Position numbers and translations under genes: made by a program
The notes under the pieces: generated by a model
Seen by the model: the letters and a program-made list of their open reading frames with translations, nothing else
Database searches by the model: none
What the model was told of the DNA's origin: nothing
NCBI GenBank assembly: GCA_903632075.3
Contig: CAHIKZ030003496.1
Location: 1,321,001-1,385,000, forward strand
Origin: Acanthosepion pharaonis
Taxonomy: Eukaryota; Mollusca; Cephalopoda; Sepiida; Sepiidae
Reading direction: 5' to 3'
Length of the DNA: 64,000 bases
Part shown: piece by piece, positions 1 to 9,927 of the stretch
Layout of the letters: each line of letters starts with the position of its first letter
Numbering within the stretch: position 1 is the first letter of the stretch

Positions 1-759
1 CTTGTAGAATGTACACCCTTGTGCAAATTAATTAGAGAGGAAAATGTGAAGGGCCATGATCACCTACACCCTTGTGCAAATTAATTGAAACAAAACGAAT
101 AATTCCGTTATTATTTACTTTCTTTCGTATTTTTCCAGTGAAACATGACCCAGTGTACATGTTAGTACTTCGTACATACATTCCACAAAGTCGTCCCTTT
201 CAGAATGACCACAGATTCTCGATTGGATATAAATCAGGAGAGTTTCCGGACCAGTCTATAGTACTTTGATTTGCTTACTGGTAAGGCTTACCAGTGTGTT
301 TGTGCAGCGTTACAATTTTCGTACGCTTCCTTGGAGTAACGTCCATCGCAGACAATGGCCGTCGGACAACTAATCGACAGTTGAAACAGTAGTGTCTGGG
401 CGTGATGAAAATCTGATGCAATCACGAATGACGCAATATTTTTCAAGGCCAAACAAATTTTATCATATACCCCGAATATAGATTCATATTACTGCACACC
501 ACTGCAAATGACCTAATCTGAGGGGGAAAAATAGAAATCGACAACACCCTGTCACTCCAGGGGTCTCTAAAACTGACGGTATGGTGAAAGAAAGGGAACT
601 GAAGTAGTTCTTTCAATTAATTTGCTCGAGGGTATACTCATGAGATTATTTTTATATTAACATACATTTTCAGTTTATTTCGAGACAAAAACAGAAAAAC
701 AAACGTTGATAATATCGAAATAATCCGGTGATATACAAACTTTTTTAATCATTTTACCC
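1..759. other. Unassigned intergenic DNA
   Basis: No coding, RNA or repeat signature is recognisable here. Open frames are under 70 codons with no family resemblance. The right edge runs into a LINE 3' remnant. Confidence 0.5.
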
Positions 760-1080
760 CAAGTAAAAGAGATAATACCCCTATGACGCAAAAGTGAGAG
801 TGAAAGAAAATGAAAAAAAAAAGTTAATGAAGAGAAAGGACAATAAAAAGGTTTCAGAAACACAGAAGATGGCGATTGATGTTGCATTTAAATTTTTGAA
901 GATCGTAGTTGACAGGAAAGCAAGACACCGGAAGAAGTGGAGAAGAAACTATTAGAATAGAACCTACGGTTGCATGTAGCTAATTCAATAGTAAAATGAA
1001 ATGATCTAATTGCTAATCCTAATAGTACATTTACATTCACGTAGTCGAGGTACCAAGAATACGAGTTCATAAAAACAAAT
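760..1080 (-). pseudogene. 5'-truncated LINE 3' end (family A), C-terminal coding scrap
   Basis: Read on the minus strand, a scrap of non-LTR retrotransposon C-terminus can be seen (FTIELATCNRRFYSNSFFS), followed by the usual CT-rich 3' region. The order Tx-VEL-x-RC-(9-12)-FF-RTS-LWN-LP is typical of the extreme C-terminus of many invertebrate LINE reverse transcriptases. Only this end survives, as expected for 5' truncation during target-primed reverse transcription. The frame is disrupted after the FFS motif. At least five relatives lie in the window, near 2.4, 35.4, 54.5, 56.9 and 61.0 kb; the copy at 35250-35520 matches it closely at DNA level. The clade cannot be assigned from this fragment. 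Confidence 0.6.
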
Positions 1081-1127
1081 GCCATGAAAATATTTATAGA
1101 AAAGACAGAGGGAAGCCACGTCACCAC

Positions 1128-1515
1128 GGTGGGACAGTGACTGAAGTCAAGATGGCAGGTCAGGGCCTATAACATTGCAGACCCTTCTTTGGATTTTGTC
1201 GACAATCTCGAGATATATGGCCGGGGGTCCAATTCAGATATGGCAACAATATTGTTCTTTCAGGATATAGCTGAACATGAAACGCCACAGATACATTTTC
1301 TTTGGCATCTGTAAATTGTTATGACTTCTTACGATGCATGGTGAAGTGATTTTCTGCTGCCCGACTATTTTCGTATATTAAAAGATATTAGTCTATCCCA
1401 GAAAGTTAGCAGTTATCTATCTTCATATATATATATCTATCACAATCTGTCCATAACTATCGATATATCTATTATAATATATTCATAGTTATCTATCTAA
1501 TTAATATATTTTCTG

Positions 1516-1519
<4 letters not shown>
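1128..1519. other. Unassigned intergenic DNA
   Basis: Nothing recognisable apart from short TATC-rich patches leading into the following (TA)n tract. Confidence 0.4.

Positions 1520-1569
<50 letters not shown>
1520..1569. repeat. (TA)n microsatellite
   Basis: About 25 uninterrupted TA dinucleotides. Confidence 0.98.
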
Positions 1570-1570
<1 letters not shown>

Positions 1571-1624
1571 TGTTTATTCGTTATTTTTAGAGATGCAATT
1601 TTTTTTAATAAATGCTCTGTGTTT

Positions 1625-1903
1625 TAATTAAACAGTATTAATTACATTTACCGTCTTGAATGTTCCAGAAATTTCATAGAAAATATGCATTCTCCAACAG
1701 GAATCGAAACTGTGTCGTATACGGAACGGTCATTTGATCAGATGTGCTCTACCACTTAGCTATAAAGACGCCTCCTGCTTAACAAATTCCAAATTAATGT
1801 TTTCCGTATAGGACACAGGTTCGATTCCTATTGGGGAACTCATATTTTCTATGAAATTTCTCGAACGTTCAGGCCCGTAAAAGTAATTATTACTGTTTAA
1901 TTA
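1625..1903. repeat. Palindromic tRNA-like SINE fragment
   Basis: Two arms of about 100 bp (1625-1724 and 1804-1903) are inverted copies of each other with several mismatches, around a spacer of about 79 bp. The right arm carries an exact B-box match on the plus strand (ggttcgattcc, near 1818). The left arm carries the mirrored one (gtttcgattcc on the minus strand). The spacer holds a canonical A-box on the minus strand (tagctaagtgg, near 1757-1767), so the left arm plus spacer read as a tRNA-like head. This looks like an inverted duplication of a tRNA-derived SINE, not a functional tRNA gene, because the distance between the boxes and the anticodon arm do not fold properly. Confidence 0.6.
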
Positions 1904-1909
1904 AAAAAA

Positions 1910-2317
1910 CAAAAAAAAACAGAGAATTTACTTAAATAAATCATATCTATAAAAATAATAATATATTAAAATTAAATTAAATAATTGTCGGACTTAATCC
2001 ATTTCATACTATGTTCGTATCTATCGATCTGTTTTAGCATATTGATGGATATCTATTTGCTTATCTCTCTCCATTCAACGCGATTTCGATTAATACCATC
2101 GTCCGAATTATAGTCAAATATGGGCAGCGTGGATGTGGCTTTTCAGTCCTGCTAAGGCATTACAGTCTATTGCAAAGATGTGGCAACGTTAGATGCCTCC
2201 TACAGTAATATTTTGCTGAATTCTCGTATCAGTCCACCAACTGAGGCACATTTATTTAATACACATTGCAAGTAGAAATGCCACATAACGTCGAGTGAAT
2301 GACTTCTGTGTGTAGCG
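1910..2317. other. Unassigned intergenic DNA
   Basis: No recognised element. Short TATC-like and A-rich patches only. Confidence 0.4.
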
Positions 2318-2500
2318 TTTTTTTTTTTGTTTTTGTTTTTTTAATCGAATTTACCCCAGGCAGTAAAGTTACTAGGACACAAGCGGTTACTGGGTGTGAA
2401 AGAATTTAAAAAAAAGAGAAACATTGCTAAGGAGCAAGAACAAAAGAAGAGGAACCAGGAGGACAGTAGATAACGTTTTGACATTGAATTTAAATTTTTA
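2318..2500 (-). mobile_element. LINE family A 3' UTR and tail
   Basis: The plus strand begins with a T-rich tract (the LINE A-rich tail on the minus strand), then aatcgaatttaccccaggca and a purine-rich stretch. The same arrangement occurs at 60746-60900, next to a recognisable LINE C-terminus, so this is the same family's terminal untranslated part. No coding part is left. Confidence 0.5.
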
Positions 2501-2882
2501 GTTGGTTCGCATAAATATAAAATGATTCTTGTAAATAACCAATCTAATCAATTAATAATGTTTAATGTTTTTATTGTTAATTCTCAAGAACAAAGAAAAT
2601 GTATAATTTCATTTTCACATATTTGGCTTTTATTAAAACTGTAATCATCGCTTTTCAAAGACAATAAACATTTACCAAGTGAATTGGGTTTGTTTAAAAA
2701 TAATAGCGGTGTCAACGGAAAAATAGTCTTTTGGCACACGTTTTTTTTTTGGTTTTTTTTTTGCTGGCAGGAAGGTTAAATTTGGTCGAAAAACTAACGC
2801 CATCAATGTGACTTTTTTAGTCAAAATCTAAGCAATTGACTAAAGCAATTGGTGAACCTGGTAAATTGTATTCTTTGGAACT

Positions 2883-3250
2883 TGTTATGGGGTCCTCCCC
2901 TTTTTCCTATAAGTGGACTCTACCAGTGTACCTGGACTGCTGCCGTTAAATACCCAGAGTCAGTCAGTATACAGAGTAGAGATAGTAAGAAAACTGAGAT
3001 TGTGATTGAGTTGGAGGTAGAGTAATAGTGTGAGGCAACCGCTTGTAGAAGTCAGTTACAAACACGTAGACTCTAAAGAAGTCCTACTTCGAGACTGTAT
3101 ATATCTATATGTTATTGCTACTAACCGCGTTCCTGGATTTACTAACAGTATTACCCTTTGTATTATTGTGTAAATACATTTAATTTCTTATCTTTAAATC
3201 TTGCGTTTGTCATTCAGTGGAGACCGAATTTCATCTCGGAATCCACAACA
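2883..3250 (+). mobile_element. Solo LTR, copy 1 of an LTR retrotransposon family
   Basis: 368 bp starting TGTTATGGGG and ending CCACAACA (TG...CA ends). It is flanked by gaact (2878-2882) and gaacg (3251-3255), a 5-bp target duplication with one mismatch. A TATA-like cctataagtgg lies near 2908. The reverse complement of the same LTR is found at 52721-53100 and, more diverged, at 53686-54035. No primer-binding site, gag or pol lies next to it, so it is a solo LTR left by recombination. A 5-bp duplication fits Ty3/gypsy or Bel/Pao; the family is not determined. Confidence 0.85.
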
Positions 3251-3500
3251 GAACGTTTGGTAAAACATCGGTGAATTGCCAGTGGATTCGAACTTTATAA
3301 AACAAATGAACAAACCGATACCCAAGTCAAAATAAGGAATAAATAAAGAACTAAGAACATGTAATTCAGGCGAAAACAATCGACTAGAATCCAAGATCAG
3401 AGTCCAAAGAAAAAAAACCTCCGACACGAGTAAAGTAAAAAAATGACTAAGCAAAATGCTCAATAGACTAAGTAGAACAAATCTAACTACGAACCTAAAG

Positions 3501-3536
3501 AGCCAGGCAAACCTACCTAGGTATGTTTGCCTGGCT
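3501..3536. repeat. 36-bp near-perfect palindrome
   Basis: agccaggcaaac pairs perfectly with gtttgcctggct around tacctaggta, which is itself palindromic. The only break in the dyad is one mispaired position. It sits just before a (TA)n tract. Confidence 0.9.
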
Positions 3537-3540
3537 GTTT

Positions 3541-3544
<4 letters not shown>

Positions 3545-3596
<52 letters not shown>
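3545..3596. repeat. (TA)n microsatellite
   Basis: About 26 uninterrupted TA units directly after the palindrome. Confidence 0.98.
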
Positions 3597-3599
<3 letters not shown>

Positions 3600-4440
3600 T
3601 TATCAATTGATTCTAAAGGCATCTTTTAATTCCTTATTCTTAAGGCACATTCATTCATTTTTTTTTCTATTTTAGTCCTTTTATTATATTATATATCAAA
3701 TTTCAAATATATTTTTTTCCTTGGGGATGGGTATTAATATAAATTTAATTTGATATATTTGGATGTATTCATCCTATAATATTTCTCCCCATCCACTTTT
3801 ATATTAATTTTTTTTTATATTTCCCTTAATATTCTCTTCTAATATAATTGTTAATTTAATAATCTTTAATTCTGAATTATCTCTCTTTCATATTTTCGGG
3901 TTTATCTCTTATTATTTTATTTTACATAATATTTGTGTTTTTTCATTAATTTCTGAAGGTTCATTTGATCTATGTATAATCTGATTTCTACTAGGATACA
4001 TTGAATAGGTCATCTCTTTCTGTCCTGTCCTTCACTTTTACTCTTTCTTTCTCCTCTGACTACCACTCATATCAAGACTTATACCACTTCCTGTTTCTTT
4101 TGCAACCTTGCCTTCTTTTCTATTCTTCATCTTCTTTTTCCCCTGTTTTTCTTCCTTTCTTCCCCCAACATCTCGTCTGGTTTTTTTTTTTTTTTGGTTT
4201 TTTTATTATTTCAAAAATTTATCATCCAATGACTGTTAGAAAAATCCCGTAAATTCAATTTTACTAGGGGAAAATGATCATTTACATAATTATATCTTAA
4301 TTCTGATTCATTATAAAAAGATTGAACGCTATATATATTGTCATCCACAAACATACTGAAAAAATCGTCGATCCAACATAACAAATTTAGTCCAATGAAG
4401 TCCTTAAGGACAAAACACGTCACAAGTAAAATTTTTCCTC
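3600..4440. other. Unassigned T-rich DNA
   Basis: Strongly T-rich on the plus strand with CT-rich patches. No motif or repeat relationship was identified except near 4380-4440, which resembles the spacer unit that follows. Confidence 0.4.
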
Positions 4441-4443
4441 TTT

Positions 4444-4446
<3 letters not shown>

Positions 4447-4501
<55 letters not shown>

Positions 4502-4691
4502 ATTATTATTAATTAAAGTATATCAAACACTTAAAATCCTATAGGTAATATTTTTTATTTCATGAGATCTCTAAAAAAGCAGCTCTGAATCTTCAAGAAC
4601 TACATACAAAATTGCTCTGTCTTTTGACATGGAGCTCTCCCTGGATCTATATCCACCCGGAAATTCCATACGCATTACCATACTGTATCAT

Positions 4692-4747
<56 letters not shown>

Positions 4748-4837
4748 ATAAAAAATTTGGAGGAAAGTCTGATGAAGTCTTACAAGACGAAACTCGTCCC
4801 ACGAAAAACTTTCCACTTTCTCATATATCTTTCCGCC

Positions 4838-4899
<62 letters not shown>

Positions 4900-4983
4900 C
4901 AATAAAAATTTGGAGGGAAAGTATGATGAAGTCTTAGAGGAAGAAACTCGACCCAAGAAAAACTTTCCACTTTCTCATATATC

Positions 4984-5065
<82 letters not shown>
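4447..5065. repeat. Tandem units of about 95-bp spacer plus (TA)n
   Basis: (TA)n tracts at 4447-4497, 4695-4745, 4841-4897 and 4988-5065. The spacers 4746-4840 and 4899-4987 are clearly homologous (both contain atttggagg, atgaagtctta, actttccactttctcatata), and 4380-4440 is a more diverged copy. The array is therefore a tandem duplication of a spacer+(TA)n module of about 150 bp, not independent microsatellites. All open frames here read IYIYIY and are artefacts. Confidence 0.85.
4762..4814 (+). ncRNA. Hammerhead-ribozyme-like motif (possible decayed type I)
   Basis: In order: ggaaagt (4762-4768), the core string CTGATGA (4769-4775), an extra A, a stem GTCT/AGAC (4777-4780 with 4785-4788), GAAAC (4789-4793), a stem TCGT/ACGA (4794-4797 with 4801-4804), then ACTTTCC (4808-4814), which pairs with the first block. 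This is the three-helix order of a type I hammerhead. Against activity: the extra A after CUGAUGA, and AAA where the family needs a paired G-U followed by the cleavage nucleotide. The second spacer copy (4915-4970) is further eroded. Confidence 0.25.
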
Positions 5066-5067
<2 letters not shown>

Positions 5068-5312
5068 TGCAATTTATAATAAAAAAAGAAATTCCTAGGC
5101 TACAGATTAAGATCGAGGACAAATATTTTCTTGACACCCATTGAAAAGTCCTGCCCGTCATTAACAACCTACGCAATTTTTCCACGGTTTTCAATTTTCC
5201 GTGTCGGTGATAATCCTGCTTAAGGCCCTCATTTTGAGAATATCTTCTTAGGAAATCAAATAAAAAAGACTTAACCAACAAATGATATCTATTACCACTT
5301 CTTCTAACACCT

Positions 5313-5315
<3 letters not shown>
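5066..5315. other. Unassigned spacer
   Basis: Unique-looking sequence between two (TA)n tracts; no feature seen. Confidence 0.4.
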
Positions 5316-5359
<44 letters not shown>

Positions 5360-5364
<5 letters not shown>

Positions 5365-5622
5365 TATTTACATTAGTCGGACTATTGTCCTCATCTTTGT
5401 CGCCATATTTGTCACAACGTTTCGGCGGTTGTACGCTCCGGCCTTCTTCAGGTGGTTGAATTTCGAACTGAAACCTTTATTTCGATCACTGGGGTAGACT
5501 GTTCTAGTTCCACGTGCCATGTTTGATGGATGTCAGAAGGTCGGAGCGTACAACGGCCGAAACGTTGTGACAAATATGGTGACAAAGATGAGGACAATAG
5601 TCCGACTAATGTAAATACTGTA
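5360..5622. mobile_element. Foldback copy of the tandem/inverted-repeat retroelement family
   Basis: Arms of about 88 bp (5360-5447 and 5535-5622) are inverted copies around an 87-bp centre, with (TA)n on both sides (5316-5361 and 5643-5679). The arms carry the hallmark hairpin ggcc...ggccgaaacgttg. This terminal sequence recurs at 12.4, 39.7-41.0 and 53.2-54.3 kb. The centre (cactggggtagactgttc, near 5489-5508) also matches the interior of the 54-kb copy. I read it as a minimal element made of one direct and one inverted terminal repeat. Confidence 0.75.
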
Positions 5623-5640
5623 CATAATACCTCATCTCAG

Positions 5641-5642
<2 letters not shown>

Positions 5643-5681
<39 letters not shown>

Positions 5682-5754
5682 CTTATCTCTATCCTCACTT
5701 TCCCGTGTCTCTCTCTCTCTCTCTCTTTATTTATCTATCTATCTCAATTTGTTC

Positions 5755-5802
<48 letters not shown>

Positions 5803-5803
5803 C
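5643..5803. repeat. (TA)n, (TC)n and (ATCT)n microsatellites
   Basis: TA to 5679, CT-rich around 5708-5728, then ATCT repeats to about 5800. Confidence 0.95.
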
Positions 5804-5809
5804 TGTAGC

Positions 5810-6256
5810 CCCACCTCTAGTATATCTTAATGTATTCATAGCTATGTGTGTATTAATCTACCCTTCAATTTTAGTCGGTTCATAGTTATCTATTTTAATA
5901 TGTACACAATTCTCTTAATATATTCATAGCTATGTATGGGAATTAAAGGATTTTATTTTAAGTCCGATATTATTTGTTTAAACCTTATAACTTTGTGGCT
6001 TCGCGTGTTTATGTCCTGCATATTCGCAAAGCTTAAAAGAAAAAGCACACTACGGGTTTAATCCTGCATCATCGGAGAATTCACCGTCTGGTCCGGTGGG
6101 CTTTCGACTGCTCCCTGTGGCCGGGAGAATTAACAAAATTTAAAAAAGAAAAAAGTGCATCTAGTCGAAGACATGTGTCCGTTGAAGTAGAACGTTTAGT
6201 TTAATCATTTGACCGTTGCGTTCCTGAACAATTTTAACCCTTCTGTCTGAGATCCT
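5810..6256. other. Unassigned intergenic DNA
   Basis: No recognised element. A modest GC-richer patch (about 6060-6130) has no coding signature. Confidence 0.4.
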
Positions 6257-6412
6257 CTGTCAAAATTCGCAAATAATTGCTATGTAATGTTTCATGGTAG
6301 ATATAAAATAAGATATAAAAAGTTACATGTGTTTACCCACCGTTCAACCGGTGGCTGGGCATTACGTCATTTTTCTCTACCAAAGGTAAAGCGGTGGTCA
6401 AGGCTCAAAGGG
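6257..6412 (+). repeat. Dispersed repeat, copy 1 (aaccggtggctgggcatta family)
   Basis: Shares its order of blocks with 7597-7786: tgtcaaaattc, tgtatgtaatgttt-like, gtgtttaccca, aaccggtggctg, tcatttttctctacca. Both copies lie in the same orientation. Function unknown; probably a non-autonomous transposon. Confidence 0.6.
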
Positions 6413-6486
6413 TTAGGCTCTACTCTGTATTGAGCACTTTTTTAAAATGTACTATTCGGACATTGGTAATAACCTACCTTTCACTT

Positions 6487-6488
<2 letters not shown>

Positions 6489-6532
<44 letters not shown>
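6489..6532. repeat. (TA)n microsatellite
   Basis: About 22 TA units. Confidence 0.97.
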
Positions 6533-6535
<3 letters not shown>

Positions 6536-6558
6536 GTGTATTTAGGCAGCATCTTTTC

Positions 6559-6984
6559 ATTCATGTACGTTTCATTAAATAATATAGACAAGTGTTGTCA
6601 ATTTGTTTTATGTAAATTTTTTCGTAACGTCTGATAAGTTTAATAACATTATCGTTGAACGAAGAAAGAAATTCACTTACAATTCAATTACAATTCACAC
6701 TCGTGTGGTCATGTGTGACGTCATGAGATGCGGTGCGATTTTCGCTTCTAGCGTCTTATATGCACGTGTTTATCGTTGCTTAGAAATCATCTATGTAAAC
6801 AATGACAGACTATCATCACTGTCGTGTCCGTATATTGCTTGTAATTGACATCTTTGATAATGGCTTATGTAAGCCGAAAGCTTAGATTGTATAATAAAAA
6901 AAAATATGGATCAATATTGTGAAAAATTTACATAAAACAAATAGACAACACTTGTCTATATTATTTAATGAAACGTGCATGAAT
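6559..6984. mobile_element. Non-autonomous DNA element with 64-bp terminal inverted repeats
   Basis: attcatgtacgtttcattaa... (6559-6622) and its near-identical inverse ending ...acgtgcatgaat (about 6921-6984) form inverted repeats of about 64 bp with three or so differences. The interior (about 300 bp) has no transposase. It contains a hairpin ggcttatgtaagcc followed by gaaagc (6863-6882), a pattern seen in other repeats of this window. The right end abuts a (TA)n tract and the next TIR element. Confidence 0.75.
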
Positions 6985-7001
6985 ATATATATATATATAT
7001 A

Positions 7002-7301
7002 TTGAAAAGAAGAGAGGTACCGCAAACGTTTTTGGTTGTAATGTGGATATTATGCTTCATTTTCCATAATTTTACTACACAAAAGGCAGAGATTTCCACA
7101 TATTAATAAAAATAATTATTTTTTTTCCTTATGTTTTTCAATGTTAAATATTCTCGATATGCGACATTCTCTGTTTTTGTGTTAGTAATCCGTATGTGCT
7201 TCTTGAATAAACGGTAAAACGTCACATGAATTCAAGAAGGACATTTTTTAAAAATCCACATTACAACAAAAAAACGTTTGCCGTACCTCTCTTCTTTTCA
7301 A
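7002..7301. mobile_element. 300-bp MITE with about 50-bp TIRs and TA target duplication
   Basis: The left end ttgaaaagaagagaggtacc and the right end (its inverse, ...cctctcttcttttcaa) form TIRs of about 50 bp ending in gtaatgtggat. A TA dinucleotide lies immediately outside each end (7000-7001 and 7302-7303). The interior has no coding capacity. Size, long TIR and TA duplication fit a Tc1/mariner-type MITE. Confidence 0.8.
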
Positions 7302-7341
7302 TATACACACTTTTCTCTCGTTGGAACCACTAAAACCTCTT

Positions 7342-7346
<5 letters not shown>

Positions 7347-7406
<60 letters not shown>
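7347..7406. repeat. (TA)n microsatellite
   Basis: 30 TA units. Confidence 0.98.
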
Positions 7407-7409
<3 letters not shown>

Positions 7410-7431
7410 AAATATATAATAAAATGACTTA

Positions 7432-7558
7432 ACTATTTTTGTATCTAACGGAAACCATTACATACAAATTATTTAAAAACTTTGACTTAGGAGCTCAGGC
7501 AGAAGTGTTAAAATTGTTCAGGGACGCAGGTTTCAAAGGGTTAAGGATGTCTGTCCTC

Positions 7559-7599
<41 letters not shown>

Positions 7600-7653
7600 A
7601 AAATTCTTAAATAATTTGTATGTAATGTTTCCCGTTAGATACAAAAATATTTA
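7432..7653. repeat. Inverted repeat enclosing a (TA)n tract
   Basis: Left arm about 7432-7492 (tttttgtatctaacgg...tacaaattattt) and right arm about 7597-7653 are inverted copies of about 55 bp. The loop holds unique DNA plus (TA)n at 7562-7596. The right arm is the start of the dispersed repeat at 7597-7786. Confidence 0.7.
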
Positions 7654-7786
7654 CAAGTGTTTACCCACTTTCCAACCGGTGGCTGAGCATTGAGTCATTT
7701 TTCTTTACCACCGTTCAACCGGTAGCTGGGCATTAAGTCATTTTTCTCTACCACCGCTAAATCGGTGTTCAGGGCTGAAAGAGTGA
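7597..7786 (+). repeat. Dispersed repeat, copy 2 (aaccggtggctgggcatta family)
   Basis: Same blocks as 6257-6412, but the accggt...tcatttttct module is present in three successive degenerate versions, so an internal tandem duplication has occurred. Confidence 0.6.
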
Positions 7787-8048
7787 ATAAACAATAGCAA
7801 TTTATCCATGTCTATACAGGAAACCATAAAAGTATCTATATCTATGATTCTCAAAATGTGTGTGTGTCTGTGATCAGATATTGTCTAAGCATTTCCACAG
7901 TTTTCATCCGATTTCGATGAAACGTTCTTGTTCGCTAGATAATTCTTCAGTGCCAGTTTTGAGTCCAAATTGTTGGCAACATTGACTCTCCACTACTTAC
8001 TCTCCATTATAATTCTCAGCAACGTTTTACTATTTACTACCTCTTCTT

Positions 8049-8120
<72 letters not shown>

Positions 8121-9237
8121 TTCATGAAAACTAAATAGTTTAAATTATTACAATAATATTATTTATTACTAGCAACATGGCCCGTCGATGCCCGTGCTTG
8201 ATTCAAAAATCGTACGACTCATACAGCAATCTCTATCACTTGACTTAAAATATTTTTGCCCTTCCTTGCCTTTAAAGGAGTGCCCTTTGCTGTGCTGATG
8301 TTGCTACATGCCTTACTTCTTGCCTATCTCACACTGCGAATTTTTTTCTAAGCTCTATACTAAACATTAAATCTGTTATGAAAAAAGAACTAAACAAAAT
8401 GAACACAAAACGATCAGCTTTAAAAAAAGGACTCGTAAATAGAAAAACCGAATGAAAAAAGAATGTTAACAACAAATACTTTTTCACACCCAACCCAGTT
8501 CTGCGGAATCAGAACCAACGTTGAATTTAAGCAAGCGAATGAGCCAATTGGAGTAAAGTGCCATCCAGATTTAAATTTTCCCCACTTGTGACGAATGCAG
8601 CTATCGATTTTTTTGTTGTTGTTTTTGCATGCTAGCATGCTAGTTAACATTCGTGTCAGTCAGCTGTTGGCTCTCACGTTCTCACGCTGGCCAATAGAAT
8701 CTTCCTGCCTATTCGTGGCAAGCTATAGGCTCTCACTCTGGCCAGTAGAAAATGGCCGCAAACTACATGAAAACTGCCGTAGAAACATGAAAAAAATCGA
8801 ATATTTCCACTATCGATGGGGGTTGGGAAATGCAAAGTCGGTCTTGGCCTTCCCGCTAATTTGGAACATGTGCATGTAAATTTTGGTGCAAATCCGTCGA
8901 AAATTGCGGCCGTACATTCGTTACACACACACACACTTCTTTCCTTCTTTTCTTTTGTCCTCTCTTTCTCATTTCATTCCTTTCTCTGGTATTTCCTTTT
9001 CTTTCTCCCTTCATTTGTTCTTTCGTTAATTTTAAACACGCAACGGGCGTAAACTTAATAAAAAAATTAAAAAAAAAACCTGAGCATAACTCAGTTTTTG
9101 CTCACAGCTCCAAATATAAGGCACCCAGTGAGAAATAAATTCACTACTAAATAATAACAGTCAACTAAATTAGCTCATTAACCCAAGTCAAGCTGACCAT
9201 GGCTCGTAGTAAGTTGATAGAAAAGTATATCTCATTG
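7787..9237. other. Unassigned, possibly old retroelement DNA
   Basis: Includes (TA)n at 8051-8118 and short (CA)n at 8922-8935. The block 7870-7945 (catccgatttcgatgaaacg) and 8880-8920 (ttggtgcaaatccgtcgaaa) resemble 3' regions of RTE-type LINEs, but no coding sequence supports this. Confidence 0.3.
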
Positions 9238-9245
9238 GTCTAAAC

Positions 9246-9927
9246 CAATGATTCCCAACATGGGGCGCATGGCCCCACCGATGGGGCATCGTAATATTTT
9301 GGTAGGTCATTCGTAGGATGGCATAACAACAGAAGAAGGCTTGGGGGGCAATTTGAGAATGAGTTATTAACAATCATTATTCTTGTGATCATTTCTTTCC
9401 ATCTTCATATTTAGCTGAATGTCGCTTTAGTGCTGTAAATGATTTGTTATTGAAGAAAAGAAATCGACTGGATATCACTAAACGAGGAGACTTAAGGCTT
9501 AAGCTGACTAAATTGATGCCTAATATAAAATCTGTCTGTAGCAGACATGACGTACAAGGATCTCACTAACAGTCATTTTGTGATGAGCTCAAATTTCATT
9601 TTGCATTATTATTTCAGGATTAAAATGATCAAAGTATATTACAGAATAAGCTTTCATTCAAATATTTTATATTTCTGCCTTTTAGTTCTTTATTATATGT
9701 TTTGAAACTATATATATATTTAACTGTCTTTCTGTTTTTTTTAATTTTACTCTTTCATGGACGCCATGGTCTTTGGAGGCTTGTTTAGAGACCAAGTTAA
9801 TGGTTAAGCTTCCTTCACGTGAATTGCAGTAAAATTTTGAATATGTAAGAATTAAATATTACAAGGGGCACCAGACATTTAGAAATACTAAAGTGGGTCA
9901 TGGCCCAAAATCGGTTGGGAATCACTG
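9246..9927 (+). mobile_element. Internally deleted hAT transposon
   Basis: Ends are caatgattcccaac at the left and its inverse gttgggaatcactg at the right (imperfect TIR, hAT-like). The 8-bp flanks gtctaaac (9238-9245) and gtataaag (9928-9935) agree at 6 of 8 positions, the target-duplication length of hAT elements. The interior keeps only the last part of a transposase (see 9396-9569), the 3' untranslated region and a short TA tract at about 9710. A second copy lies in opposite orientation at 30486-31359. Confidence 0.85.
9396..9569 (+). pseudogene. hAT transposase C-terminal fragment (ZBED5-like, hATC dimerisation region)
   Basis: 57 codons are open to a TAA at 9567-9569. Visible are FPSSYLAECRFSAVND followed by LLLKKRNRLDI and KLTKLMPNIKS. 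This is the conserved tail of hAT transposases of the ZBED5/FAM200-like group, where ECxFSAVNxLLxKKRNRL is the hATC dimerisation block that lets transposase subunits assemble. The BED zinc finger, the catalytic RNase-H-like region and the start codon are missing, so this fragment cannot be active. It lies inside intact TIRs, so the element is an internal-deletion derivative that would need a transposase in trans. Confidence 0.85.
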
